Source: Paenibacillus sp. FSL R7-0204 (GTDB taxonomy: Bacteria > Bacillota > Bacilli > Paenibacillales > Paenibacillaceae). Taken from it: a stretch of 64,000 nucleotides of DNA. The position numbers and the translations under genes are program-made. The notes beneath the pieces are model-generated. The model worked only from the letters and a program-made list of their open reading frames with translations, was not told the DNA's origin and searched no databases. This document shows, piece after piece, positions 8,431 through 17,105 of this stretch. Position 1 is the stretch's first letter. Each line of letters starts with the position of its first letter. The DNA lies in assembly GCF_038002225.1 (NCBI RefSeq), contig NZ_JBBOCA010000001.1:6510001-6574000 (forward strand). Direction: 5' to 3'.

Positions 8431-9189
8431 TCACTCCCCCTTAAGAAAAGTGAGCGTGGCAGCGGCTACATCCCCGCCCGCCTCAAGAAACATAAAGTGT
8501 CCGGCGCCTGGAACCGTATGCATCCGGGAGTCGGGCAAATACCGGTTCAGCTCCAGCGCCTTGTGCAGCGGCGTAATCCGGTCCGCTTCCCCGGTAATAA
8601 TCAGCGATTTCTGCCGGATGCCCTGCAGGACCGGCCGGAGATCGGGATGCTTAATCTGAATCATCAGACGGTGGGTCGCGGCAGGCAGCCGGGACCACCC
8701 TTCCAGAATCTGATGCTGAACCGCTTCATGGCCCTCGGTGAAAAAATACGGAACCGCCGCCGCATTGGTCTGCCGCACCGCATCCGGCGTAATCTCTTCC
8801 CCGTGCTCTGGCCGCTTGAACGGAACCGCGAAGGTGGCGGCAGCCCCCATCAATACCAGCTTCTTCACCCGGTCCGGCTCACGTGCGGAGAGCAGCAGCG
8901 CAAGCGTGCTGCCCAGGGAATGCCCGATGATCGAGACCTGCTTCAGCTCCTGCTCATCCAGCAGCTTGAGAATATCATCCACCATGTCCTCCAGGGTGAA
9001 GGCCGGACCGGTGTATTCCGACAGGCCGTGTGCGCGCAAGTCCGCGCACAGCACCTGATAATGAGGTGCAAGCGTCATGGCCAAATCCCGGAAGACGAGC
9101 GAAGAGTCACGGTTGCCGTGCAGGCACAGCACGGCTTCCCCGGTACCCTGAATACTGCAATATAAAGGTATCCCCTTAGTCTTCAACAT
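8431..9189 (-). CDS. Alpha/beta hydrolase
   Basis: A compact 252-residue alpha/beta hydrolase with a complete catalytic triad: nucleophile S91 in GHSLGS, D203 in TGEADRIT and H231 in GAGHFMF. The oxyanion-hole region is LHGNRDS. In a type II polyketide operon such an enzyme could release the chain from ACP as a thioesterase, hydrolyse an ester, or assist cyclisation. No separate thioesterase is present, which favours chain release (inference). Its 3' end overlaps the next gene's possible GTG start, so translation is probably coupled. The upstream gap to the flavoprotein is 39 bases. Confidence 0.85.
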   Translation of the reverse strand: MLKTKGIPLYCSIQGTGEAVLCLHGNRDSSLVFRDLAMTLAPHYQVLCADLRAHGLSEYTGPAFTLEDMVDDILKLLDEQELKQVSIIGHSLGSTLALLLSAREPDRVKKLVLMGAAATFAVPFKRPEHGEEITPDAVRQTNAAAVPYFFTEGHEAVQHQILEGWSRLPAATHRLMIQIKHPDLRPVLQGIRQKSLIITGEADRITPLHKALELNRYLPDSRMHTVPGAGHFMFLEAGGDVAAATLTFLKGE

Positions 9190-9228
9190 GTAGTGTATAT
9201 CCTCCCTTGAACTTCCCGGCCGGGCCGC

Positions 9229-10428
9229 TCATACGACAGCTTCCTCCAGATAGTCCACGACCCGGTCTATATCCCGGCCGTCTGCTTCATCCACTGCAAA
9301 CAACCGCCACTCCCCGGGGCTTCTGCCTACCAGAATGGCCGGCTGTCCGGGCGCCAGGGTGCAGCGCGAGGCCAGCTTATCCTCCCAGTCATAGTACAGC
9401 GTGAAGCCGGGAACGGTCTGGCCTGTCTTCTCCTTCACGAATTCATGCGTGATGAAGTGGGGCAGCTGCCCCACTCTTGCAATCAGCGCACAGTCTGCGC
9501 TCCCGCCGAACTGCTGCTTCAGCCGCTCCAGCAGCGGCCCGCAGCGGAGGCTGGCCTGCTGATCGCCGATGACGAAGATCCTTGGCTGAATCGAAGCGAG
9601 TTCACCGAGCGTAACCTCCTCATCCCGGACGTCCTGCACAGTGAAGGCAGACCAAGGATTGGACTGCATTCCGCGTTCCTGGCTCTGCTCCATAGAGTCC
9701 TGGCTCCGCTCTATAGAATCCTGCGTCCCGCTTCCTTGTCCTTGCCCAACTCCCGCCTGTCCGGCAGGAAGATCGAAGTAAGAGAAGCCCAAGGAGGAGG
9801 CCACCCGCATCCCGACCGCCCGGGCCATCATCTTCGCCTCTTCCGCTTCTTCAATCGGCTTGCTCCAGGAGCGCTTGCGGATGCCCGGCTGCCCGTCATA
9901 TTCAATCAGGCTGATGCCTGCGCTGGAAATCATCGACAGCTTGATCGCCGTGAAGCAAGGCATCAGCGAGGCCAGCGCCCATTCATGCCCCGGGCCCGCT
10001 GCGACAACAATCTGTCCGGCTACCTTGCCCTTGAACGCTTTGCCCTTCACCCCGGCTACCCGGTCATAATTGTAGTACTCGAAGTCCAGATCCTCATCGC
10101 TGCAAGGCTCGCAGCGGTCAATCCAGTTCTTCCAGACGGCCGGAAGCGAGAGCGCGTAGACCGGGGAAGCGAAGACGAAGCCGTCCGCCTCCTTTAGCTT
10201 GTCGTACAGCTCCGTCAACTGGTCCTCCGGGTCCTTCAGCAGGTGGCAGTGCTTGCCGTTCATGCAGTTGCCGCAGCCGTCGCAGGGCAGAATGTTGTAA
10301 TCATTCAGCCGCAGGAGCTCCGTCTGTACCCCCTGCTCCGCTGCGGCTTCAAGCGCAACGGAGAGCAGATATTCGCTGGAGCTGTGGTGCTTCTTCATGG
10401 ACCCGGCAAGCCCGATGATCTTCTTCAT
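9229..10428 (-). CDS. Iron-sulfur flavodoxin-like protein fused to a thioredoxin-like domain
   Basis: Residues 1–215 are an NADPH-dependent FMN reductase/flavodoxin fold (KIIGLAGSMKKHHSSSEYLL). It carries a compact cysteine cluster C49-x2-C52-x2-C55-x5-C61 like that of the archaeal iron-sulfur flavoprotein Isf, so FMN plus a 4Fe-4S cluster is expected. A low-complexity linker rich in Q, S, E and G (about 222–255, with repeats such as DSMEQSQE) leads to residues 260–399. That part resembles a thioredoxin/peroxiredoxin-like fold (FVKEKTGQTVPGFTLYYDW). The fusion is unusual. Its start overlaps the stop of the U32-like gene by four bases (ATGA), so the two are coupled. A likely role is electron supply to the operon's radical SAM and U32 enzymes (inference). 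Confidence 0.75.
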   Translation of the reverse strand: MKKIIGLAGSMKKHHSSSEYLLSVALEAAAEQGVQTELLRLNDYNILPCDGCGNCMNGKHCHLLKDPEDQLTELYDKLKEADGFVFASPVYALSLPAVWKNWIDRCEPCSDEDLDFEYYNYDRVAGVKGKAFKGKVAGQIVVAAGPGHEWALASLMPCFTAIKLSMISSAGISLIEYDGQPGIRKRSWSKPIEEAEEAKMMARAVGMRVASSLGFSYFDLPAGQAGVGQGQGSGTQDSIERSQDSMEQSQERGMQSNPWSAFTVQDVRDEEVTLGELASIQPRIFVIGDQQASLRCGPLLERLKQQFGGSADCALIARVGQLPHFITHEFVKEKTGQTVPGFTLYYDWEDKLASRCTLAPGQPAILVGRSPGEWRLFAVDEADGRDIDRVVDYLEEAVV

Positions 10429-11864
10429 CCGGCGGCCTCCTCTAAGTCCAGCTCAGCCGTATCGAAGCCCAGCGCCCGCAGATCGCTAAGCGCGAACATC
10501 CGGAAGTCCGCCGGGGTACACAGTACATTGGCCTTGGCAACATCCTGCCTTAAGACCTCGGCACTTCCCCGGGCCGCTGCCAGCTCCTCGGATTTCTTCC
10601 GGATCTCAGGCCCGGCCATATCGCGGATGAACTCGGGCTTGCGCCCAATGACCGCGCCCAGAAGACTCTCGCCCTCCGCGCTCCAGACCGCCTTCGCCCC
10701 GGCCGCTGACTCGAAGAAGCTTCCCGAAGCAAGCGCCGCGAACAGCTGCTCGAATTCCTTCAGCGCTTCATCCCCAGGCTTCGCCATGGATACGGTCCGG
10801 CTGGCCCATTCGGCACAGTAGCCGCACTTGTCACAGTCCATCCGGTCGCAGCGCTTCGAGCGGAAGCCCTCCAGGAATCCTTCCAGGCTCTCGTTGTCGA
10901 TGCTGGCCTGGAAGCTGAACAGCAGGCGGTAGACCTGTCTCATTTTGTCGGACGGTGCGAAATTCTCCTTGATATTCTTCGAGAAGTTCGGCATTTCGAA
11001 GTCAGCCTCCGCCATCCGCGAATTAAGCAGGCTAAGCAGGTTCCCCTCATACTTCCGCCCGGAGTAGGACTGCGCAGTAGCCGCAATCTTCTCCGTGGTC
11101 TTCATCCGCTCGGTCAGCTTGAACTTGTGGTAGCCCAGTTCTTCATAGATATACATGTCTTCCGGGCGAATCCACTGCGACTTCAGCAGCTCCTCCGGGT
11201 GCTGGAGCTTGCGCTCCGTACAGCGCAGCATATAATAATCCAGCGCGAAGCCCTCCGTTACATGATTGCACTGTGAGGCATGGCTCTGGAAGTTGGCATG
11301 ATTGTGGCGCATCGGGCAATCCAGCATACAATCATTGGTCGCAATGAGCTGATAGTCGCAGCGGGTATTCTTGCGCAGGCTCTCCAGGAAGGCGAAGTCG
11401 CGGTTCCGGCTCTCGGGCAGAGTAATCTCGCTGACGCCTTTTTCCTCGAAATACCGGGCTTGTCTCAGCGTGTTCACATTGGCAAAGGTAGACAGGCTGA
11501 TCTTCACATCCGGCAGCGCGGTGCGCACCATATCAATCAGCATCGGGAGCGATACGGTCACATATTCCGGCTGCAGCGTGCCGATCCATTCCAGCAGCTC
11601 GCGCAGGCGGTAATGGAAATCCTTCGTGGTCTCCAGGTTATCCAGACAGGTCGCATTCAGCAGATAATTGAACTTGAATCCGTAGGCATGCAGGAGCTTC
11701 ACATGCTCCTCCACCCTCGCCCGGTCTATCGTGGGCAGTGCAAAGGTTGGTCTGCCGCCGCCCACCAGATCAGAGGACAGCTTGCCATAGAAAACGTCCA
11801 CATGTGAATCCTTCAACAGGATGGGCAACCGGTCATCAAAGTTCGTGCCGACAGACAGCTTCAT
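10425..11864 (-). CDS. U32 peptidase-like (UbiU/UbiV-type) Fe-S protein
   Basis: This 479-residue protein has the U32 TIM-barrel pattern: NLETTKDFHY, a SLSTFANVNT strand and ITLPESR. Cysteines C179, C183, C199 and C215 sit where UbiU/UbiV and TrhP-type proteins bind a 4Fe-4S cluster. A second set, C339-x4-C344-x2-C347-x2-C350, suggests another cluster. U32 members UbiU and UbiV hydroxylate ubiquinone precursors without O2, and others modify RNA. Here, between a HemN-like enzyme and an Fe-S flavoprotein, anaerobic hydroxylation of the polyketide is a reasonable hypothesis. It overlaps both neighbours by four bases. Peptidase activity is not implied. Confidence 0.75.
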   Translation of the reverse strand: MKLSVGTNFDDRLPILLKDSHVDVFYGKLSSDLVGGGRPTFALPTIDRARVEEHVKLLHAYGFKFNYLLNATCLDNLETTKDFHYRLRELLEWIGTLQPEYVTVSLPMLIDMVRTALPDVKISLSTFANVNTLRQARYFEEKGVSEITLPESRNRDFAFLESLRKNTRCDYQLIATNDCMLDCPMRHNHANFQSHASQCNHVTEGFALDYYMLRCTERKLQHPEELLKSQWIRPEDMYIYEELGYHKFKLTERMKTTEKIAATAQSYSGRKYEGNLLSLLNSRMAEADFEMPNFSKNIKENFAPSDKMRQVYRLLFSFQASIDNESLEGFLEGFRSKRCDRMDCDKCGYCAEWASRTVSMAKPGDEALKEFEQLFAALASGSFFESAAGAKAVWSAEGESLLGAVIGRKPEFIRDMAGPEIRKKSEELAAARGSAEVLRQDVAKANVLCTPADFRMFALSDLRALGFDTAELDLEEAAG

Positions 11865-13243
11865 CCCTTCAGCTCCTCTCCGGCAGCCTCAGCCGGCTTT
11901 TGTCCGCGTGCCAGCTTCACACGGCTCTCGAAGGTCTGCTGGTTCGCTTCCGAGAAGAACTCCTTGCAGACGTTGTTGCCCCACACAATGCCTCTCGCCG
12001 ACAGGCGGATCTCGTGCTCATCCGTTTCCAGCAGGCCTTTGGCTACCAGCTCATCGATCGTCCGGCCAAAGACCTCCTCAGGCTGATAGCCGAACATGCC
12101 GGCGAAATCCTTCCGCTTCACCGACAGCATCCGCAGGCCCTTGGCCATCATGCCGTGCATCGCCTCCAGATCATCCGCCTGGCTGGCGATGAAGACGGAC
12201 AGGAACTGCTGCTGGAGCCGGTCGCTGTACTCCTGGATATCGCCCTGGTTGATATACATCAGCTTGTTGACGTACCCGAAGGCCGCCGGACCGTGCGCGA
12301 ACAGATCCTTCTGCTGGGTATAGTACAAGAGGACATGCCGGTCCTCGAAGCCCGGCTTGGCGAAATCCCACACGCTGTACTGGACATACCCCTCTTCCTG
12401 GAGCAGCCGCTTGGCTTCCAGATACATATCCACTTCCAGCTCGATGCTGCCGGTAGGGGGAATCTTGCCTTCCTTGATCATTTTGAACAGGGCAGTAAAG
12501 GGTACTACACACAGAGAAAATACCGTGATATGGTCGATGCCGAGCCGCACCGCCGTACGTACATCCTCCAGCCACTCCTCCATAGTCTGCTCGGGCAGGT
12601 TGTACATCAGATCGATACCGATATTCTCGAAGCCTGCTTCCTTTGCTTCCTCCAGCACCTCGAAGGCCCGCCGGGAATCATGGCTCATCCGCAGATGATG
12701 CCCCATCTTGTCGTTGAAGGTCTGGATGCCGATGCTGATCCGGTTCGCCCCCTGGGCGCGGATGGCCTGCATTTTCTCCAGCGTCAAGGTTGCCGGGCTG
12801 CCTTCGAAAGAGATCTGCGCATCCGGTGTCACCCGGTAATTCGCCTGGACACTCTTCAGCATCTCCACCATCCGTTCAGCCGACAGAGCCGAAGGCGTAC
12901 CGCCCCCGAACGTCACCGCGCTGATCGTGGACTGCGAACCATACGGAGAAGAGGCATAGATGCCGATTTCGGCCTTGACAGCCTCCATGTACTGCTCCAC
13001 CTGCTTTTCCTGATAGGCCATCTTGTTGAAGGGGCAGAAGATACAGACTGAGGCGCAGAAGGGAACATGCACATAGACTGCACCCACATTATCCGCCGGC
13101 GGCTGGCCGCCAAGGCCCATCGTTCCGTAAATATCAGCCGGGGGAACCTCGGTTACAGGGTTGGGATAGTGGGACACACAGATTGGATCTCTATGGGGAT
13201 AGACGTTGTAGAAGGATTCACGGGTTGTGGTCTTAACGGCCAT
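11861..13243 (-). CDS. HemN-like radical SAM enzyme 2
   Basis: The protein is 460 aa from ATG 13243. The CxxxCxxC motif is at C63, C67 and C70 (VHVPFCASVCIFCPF), followed by GGGTPS and a C-terminal HemN domain ending near GIVWGNNVCKEFF. Its N-terminus shares the segment (D)PICVSHYPNP with HemN-like 3 (DSICVSHYPVP), so these two are close paralogues. The start overlaps the AhpD-like stop by 11 bases; a longer frame from 13309 lies inside that gene and was rejected. Fused or paired HemN-like enzymes with polyketide synthases are known to cyclopropanate (jawsamycin) or methylate. The reaction here is unknown. Confidence 0.85.
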   Translation of the reverse strand: MAVKTTTRESFYNVYPHRDPICVSHYPNPVTEVPPADIYGTMGLGGQPPADNVGAVYVHVPFCASVCIFCPFNKMAYQEKQVEQYMEAVKAEIGIYASSPYGSQSTISAVTFGGGTPSALSAERMVEMLKSVQANYRVTPDAQISFEGSPATLTLEKMQAIRAQGANRISIGIQTFNDKMGHHLRMSHDSRRAFEVLEEAKEAGFENIGIDLMYNLPEQTMEEWLEDVRTAVRLGIDHITVFSLCVVPFTALFKMIKEGKIPPTGSIELEVDMYLEAKRLLQEEGYVQYSVWDFAKPGFEDRHVLLYYTQQKDLFAHGPAAFGYVNKLMYINQGDIQEYSDRLQQQFLSVFIASQADDLEAMHGMMAKGLRMLSVKRKDFAGMFGYQPEEVFGRTIDELVAKGLLETDEHEIRLSARGIVWGNNVCKEFFSEANQQTFESRVKLARGQKPAEAAGEELKG

Positions 13244-13550
13244 GATGAACACCCCGCTTCGCTTCCACGGCCGACAATGCCGCAGCCAGACCGGAAGACA
13301 CAGCCTCAATCCCTGCCACCGGCAGACAATTCATCACGGTCTCGGTCACTTCCTCCGCGCTCGCCCCCAGCTCATAAGCCTTCAGCGCATGCAGCCGGAT
13401 ACCGTAGGCAGAACGGTCCGTGACCACGCAAGCCAGCCGGATCAATTCCCGCACCTTGGGCTCAAGCGTCCCCGTATCCTCAATCGACTTGCACATGCTA
13501 TCAAAAGCGGCCCCGACCTGCGGATTAACTCTCATCAACATATCGCTCAT
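13233..13550 (-). CDS. AhpD/carboxymuconolactone decarboxylase-like protein lacking the CxxC
   Basis: This 105-residue protein is all helical and matches the carboxymuconolactone decarboxylase/AhpD fold: VRELIRLACVVTDRSAYGIR, then LHALKAYELGASAEEVTETV. The CxxC of AhpD-type redox proteins is replaced in the S-A-Y-G stretch while the following histidine is kept. Disulfide chemistry is therefore unlikely. A non-redox role as in decarboxylase/lactonase-type members, or a structural role, is possible. An AAGGAGGG site lies before ATG 13550. The gene sits between two HemN-like genes. Confidence 0.75.
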   Translation of the reverse strand: MSDMLMRVNPQVGAAFDSMCKSIEDTGTLEPKVRELIRLACVVTDRSAYGIRLHALKAYELGASAEEVTETVMNCLPVAGIEAVSSGLAAALSAVEAKRGVHHGR

Positions 13551-13564
13551 CAGCTATACCCTCC

Positions 13565-14941
13565 TTATGATTGAACCGATTGTACCGGTTGTACCGATTG
13601 CACCGGGCGTCCCTTAGCGAGCTTCATCCGGTGCTGCAGCCCGTAATCCGCATATTTCGCCGAGAAAAATTTCTTACTGACATTGTTGCCCCATATAATG
13701 CCGTCCTCGGTCAGCCGAATCCCTTCGGCATCCTGGATCAGCAGCCCGTCCTGCACCAGCCGCTCTATCGTCTCCGGGAACAGCTGCTCCGGCTCCTGCC
13801 CGAACATCTTCACGAACTCGGCACGGTTAACGGACAGCATCCGCAGTCCCTTAGCCATAGCCCCGTGAGCCAGCTCCCGCTCGTCGGCCTTCTCGCCGCA
13901 ATTGACCGGCAGCAGCCCGTCCTGCACGCGGGTCATATATTCATTCAGATTGCCGCTGTTGATATACATATAGCCGTTAATGATGCCAAAAGCAGCCGCG
14001 CCGATCCCAATCATATGCGCCTGCTCCGAGAAGTACAGGGTAGCGTGCCGGTCCGTCTTGCCCGGCTTGGCGAAATCGATCACGCTGTACTGGACATAAC
14101 CTGCCTCCAGCAGCATCTCCTTGGCGATGGTGTACAGCTCAATCTCCCTGTAGACATCCCCAATTCCCGGAATCTTCCCTTCCGCTATACGCGAGGCGAT
14201 CTGCGTATGCGGGACCACACAGAAGGAAATCACGCAGATATGGTCAATCTCCTGCTCAATGGAGGTGAGAATATCCGCCCGCCATTGATCCAGCGTCTGG
14301 CCCGGCAAATTGTACATCAGATCAATGCCGACATTCTCAATACCGCTGTTACGCGCATTCTTCACTAATGCGAATGAATCCTCGACACTGTGATACAGTC
14401 CCAATACTTCGGCCAGCTCCTCCTGGAAGGTCTGCACCCCCACGCTGATCCGGTTCAATCCCTGCAAGGCCAAGGCCTCCAGCTTGTCCGCCGTGAAATT
14501 CCGGGGGTTGCCTTCGATGAAGATCATGGCATCCTCTTCCACACGGAAGGACTGCTTCATATATTGCAGGAGTCCGGTCAGCTCTTCCGAGGACAGGCAG
14601 GAGGGTGTTCCGCCGCCGAGATTAATGGAGGAGACTGTAATACTGCTGCCAAACGGCGTACCCGCATAGTTATCCATCTCCTGCCGGACAGCGTCCAGGT
14701 AGCGGTCCACCTGATCCTGCCGCTTCAGATAGCGGTTGAACGGGCAGAACGAGCAGGTCGCATCGCAAAAGGGAATATGCAGATACAGCGCTACCGGTGT
14801 ATCCTTGGTATTCACCTGTTCGAGCTCCATCAGCGAACGGACCTCAGGCTCTGTGTGCTGCGAGATCGGCACCGGATAATGCGAGACGCAGATCGAATCT
14901 CTCTCCTTGAACATTTCAACGTATGGCTTCGCTCTATTCAT
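13565..14941 (-). CDS. HemN-like radical SAM enzyme 3
   Basis: The protein is 458 aa from ATG 14941 (GAAGGGAGG site), not the upstream 14986. The CxxxCxxC motif is at C59, C63 and C66 (LHIPFCDATCSFCPF). GGGTPSCLS binds SAM, and the C-terminus GIIWGNNVSKKFF matches that of HemN-like 2. The closely related but not identical pair suggests gene duplication followed by specialisation, or a heteromeric pair. A coproporphyrinogen role is unlikely because three copies lie in one secondary-metabolism operon. The final residues contain a short VQPVQSVQS repeat, encoded by a tandem triplet-like DNA repeat around 13567–13610. Confidence 0.85.
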   Translation of the reverse strand: MNRAKPYVEMFKERDSICVSHYPVPISQHTEPEVRSLMELEQVNTKDTPVALYLHIPFCDATCSFCPFNRYLKRQDQVDRYLDAVRQEMDNYAGTPFGSSITVSSINLGGGTPSCLSSEELTGLLQYMKQSFRVEEDAMIFIEGNPRNFTADKLEALALQGLNRISVGVQTFQEELAEVLGLYHSVEDSFALVKNARNSGIENVGIDLMYNLPGQTLDQWRADILTSIEQEIDHICVISFCVVPHTQIASRIAEGKIPGIGDVYREIELYTIAKEMLLEAGYVQYSVIDFAKPGKTDRHATLYFSEQAHMIGIGAAAFGIINGYMYINSGNLNEYMTRVQDGLLPVNCGEKADERELAHGAMAKGLRMLSVNRAEFVKMFGQEPEQLFPETIERLVQDGLLIQDAEGIRLTEDGIIWGNNVSKKFFSAKYADYGLQHRMKLAKGRPVQSVQPVQSVQS

Positions 14942-14957
14942 CTGGAGCAGCCTCCCT

Positions 14958-15266
14958 TCATTTGGATTGCAGCATCCGTCCGGCATACGGAGAATCCTCC
15001 GACGGCTCCACCGGGATCCGGCGGATTTCCATCGTCATCTGGTTACGCAGATCCGGGCAGGCCGAGTGTACAATATTGCCCTCCGGGTCCCACGGCAGCT
15101 TCGCATCCATGTTCAGCGCCAGCAGCATCGGGAAGACCGCATGAAAGGCCGTTCCGCACAGATTGCCTGCGTTCAGCGGGGAGACCTTCATGATATCCCC
15201 TTCCTTATGTCCTGCCCGGCAATGTCCCTTAACACCCGTAACCTTAAGCTCAAATTCATAATTCAT
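14958..15266 (-). CDS. TIGR04076-like small conserved protein
   Basis: This 102-residue protein has the conserved blocks of the TIGR04076 family: VTGVKGHCRAGHKEGD, LCGTAFHAVFPMLLAL, and PWDPEG…HSACPDLRN. Conserved cysteines and histidines (GHC, GH, LCG, ACPD) suggest metal or redox binding. No reaction has been firmly assigned to the family as far as I know. It starts at ATG 15266 after GAGGAGGAATT and ends 16 bases before HemN-like 3, so it is clearly part of the operon. A small accessory to an Fe-S or radical enzyme is plausible (inference). Confidence 0.7.
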   Translation of the reverse strand: MNYEFELKVTGVKGHCRAGHKEGDIMKVSPLNAGNLCGTAFHAVFPMLLALNMDAKLPWDPEGNIVHSACPDLRNQMTMEIRRIPVEPSEDSPYAGRMLQSK

Positions 15267-15319
15267 CCCTAATTCCTCCTCATGGATTATGTGATTCGTT
15301 TCACTTAACCTGTAATGAC

Positions 15320-16081
15320 CTACTCAATAATAGCTACTGCCCGTACCCAGGCCGCACCAGCCGCTCTGATCTTGATCGGAAAGCAAGCCACTTTGAACCC
15401 GAAGGGTACCGGAATCTTCTCCAGATTCGCCAGGCGCTCCATATGGCAATACGTTTGTTCTCTTCCCCAGAAGTGAGCGGGGAACAGATAAGCGTTATCC
15501 CCGGTCCGCTTATAATCGCTGATCATATGCTTGAACGGACGGTCGAACCCGTAGCTGTCGATGCCCATCAGCCTGATGCCTTGCCCGGTCAGGAATGCTG
15601 TAGCCTCCCTGCTCATGCCCGGATAATCCGTGAGATACCGGGGGGTCCCCCAGTACCGGTCCGCACCCGTACGGATCAGCACAATATCCAGCGGCTTCAG
15701 CGTATATCCGATCCGCTCAAGCTCCTGCACTATATCCTGCTTCTCAATAGCCCCGCCCGCCTGGATATGGGTGAAATCCAGCACCACTCCGTCACCGAAG
15801 CACCACTCCAGCGGCACTTCGTCAATAGATGCCGCCGGCTCTCCCTCACTCCTGGAGCCGAAGTGCAGAGGGGCATCGAAGTGGGTTCCGGTATGGGTGG
15901 ATGCGGTGATCATCTCCATGTTCAGGAACTCTTCGCCCGGGAAGTCCTTCCGGCTCCCGTCGAATTGGCGGGCGAAGCGGTCTGCCCCCTCCTGATGGCC
16001 GGTCTGCTCGAACCCGTAAGGGGCCAGCTCGCCCGGATTCTGCTCCATAGGCACGCTTAAATCAATCAACTGGACTGCCAA
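15320..16081 (-). CDS. Cyclase-family (kynurenine formamidase-like) metalloenzyme
   Basis: This 253-residue protein carries the family signature HTGTHFDAPLHF (H63, H67, D69, H73), which binds zinc or manganese in kynurenine formamidases and polyketide-associated 'cyclase' proteins. The N-terminus IDLSVPMEQNPGELAPYGFE is also typical. In antibiotic clusters such proteins can act as cyclases, hydrolases or lactonases. In this operon a ring-closing or lactone-forming role is a fair guess but cannot be proven. It is followed after 8 bases by the amidohydrolase gene on its upstream side, indicating tight co-translation. Confidence 0.8.
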   Translation of the reverse strand: MAVQLIDLSVPMEQNPGELAPYGFEQTGHQEGADRFARQFDGSRKDFPGEEFLNMEMITASTHTGTHFDAPLHFGSRSEGEPAASIDEVPLEWCFGDGVVLDFTHIQAGGAIEKQDIVQELERIGYTLKPLDIVLIRTGADRYWGTPRYLTDYPGMSREATAFLTGQGIRLMGIDSYGFDRPFKHMISDYKRTGDNAYLFPAHFWGREQTYCHMERLANLEKIPVPFGFKVACFPIKIRAAGAAWVRAVAIIE

Positions 16082-16089
16082 GTTCTCAC

Positions 16090-17055
16090 CTACTTCATAA
16101 TTCTGAGTGCATTACGTCCCAGGATGTTCTGGACATCCTCCCGCTTGATCTCCTTCACCCCCATCATCAGCTTCATGGGCAGCGGAATCACTACCTTCTG
16201 CATGTAATTCAGCACCTCGGCAATGTTCGGAGTGACTGTCCAGTCGGAGCCCCAGAGGATCTTATGGCTGCCGCAGACCGAGATCATTTTGGCCAGCTCC
16301 ATCCGGAATACCTTAGGGTTATTGTGAATCAGGATATTGGCTACCGCCGTAATCGTCACATACATATTGTCGTGTCTGCCCACCATGTAATAGCACAGGT
16401 CATTCCAGGGATGGCCCATATGCTCCACAATCAAGGTCAGGTCCGGAAAATCCACAGCAACATCATCAAGCAGAATCGGGTAGTTATGCTTCATCCGAAA
16501 AATACTGCCCGGCGTAATCCCGGTATGCACGCTGACCGGAACGCCGAGCTCGCTGCACCGCTCATATAGCGGATATAGCAAATCCCGGTCATTCAAGACG
16601 AAGCCCCCGTAATCATTGGGGTTCAGCTTGAAGCCCTGCATGCCCAGCGTCTTAATGGCATAATCCAGCTCCGCCAGCGCTTCCTTCCCCTTATACGGAT
16701 TGACGCTGGCGAAGCCGCGCAGCTTGTCGGGGTGAGCGCGGACCGCCTCGGCAATTTTCTCATTGGACAGCACTTCATAGCCGTAGACATCCTCGAAGCT
16801 CAGCTGATGAACCCAGCTCATGGCAATCTGATTCTCGTCCATACAAGCAAGGTAATCCTCCAGCATATTGTTCTCGTCCACGAAGCCGTCTCCGCCAGCG
16901 CCTACCATTTTCTTCAGATATTCCAGGTCATCGAAGCCCTTCTGCTTCTTGTAATCCGGGACGGTCCCGGCCGCGGCCAGGCTAAGCTCCAGGCTCTTAT
17001 TCTCCTTGACGGCGAAATGGGCATGGGTATCTACAATCACAAGATCGCTCTTCAC
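16090..17055 (-). CDS. Amidohydrolase-related (ACMSD-like) TIM-barrel enzyme
   Basis: This 321-residue amidohydrolase_2 family member has a metal-binding H11xH13 (VDTHAHFA), a middle histidine in PVSVHTGI, a second in LIVEHMGHPW, and the catalytic aspartate in ILWGSDWTV. The family includes ACMS decarboxylase and resorcylate decarboxylases as well as hydrolases. Within an aromatic polyketide operon, decarboxylation of an aryl carboxylate is an attractive reading (inference). It lies upstream of, and 8 bases from, the cyclase-family gene, and 50 bases after the cupin gene. Confidence 0.8.
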   Translation of the reverse strand: MKSDLVIVDTHAHFAVKENKSLELSLAAAGTVPDYKKQKGFDDLEYLKKMVGAGGDGFVDENNMLEDYLACMDENQIAMSWVHQLSFEDVYGYEVLSNEKIAEAVRAHPDKLRGFASVNPYKGKEALAELDYAIKTLGMQGFKLNPNDYGGFVLNDRDLLYPLYERCSELGVPVSVHTGITPGSIFRMKHNYPILLDDVAVDFPDLTLIVEHMGHPWNDLCYYMVGRHDNMYVTITAVANILIHNNPKVFRMELAKMISVCGSHKILWGSDWTVTPNIAEVLNYMQKVVIPLPMKLMMGVKEIKREDVQNILGRNALRIMK

Positions 17056-17105
17056 GTTTGTTTTCTCACCACTTTGCTTAGAATTGGTATTGCCAAGAAG
17101 GGAGG

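Noticed and set aside
9229-10428. Housekeeping WrbA-type quinone reductase
   Set aside because: The compact four-cysteine cluster, Q-rich linker and thioredoxin-like end do not fit WrbA. Operon context points to a dedicated redox partner.
10425-11864. Secreted collagenase-type U32 peptidase
   Set aside because: No signal peptide, and the cysteine sets resemble Fe-S U32 proteins such as UbiU/UbiV.
11738-13051. Plus-strand frame of 437 codons
   Set aside because: Antisense to the U32-like and HemN-like 2 genes, which have clear motifs, overlaps and ribosome sites.
4529-14941. HemN-like genes as heme biosynthesis enzymes
   Set aside because: Three copies in a polyketide operon with no other heme genes. 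Sequence alone cannot exclude it for copy 1, but context argues against it.
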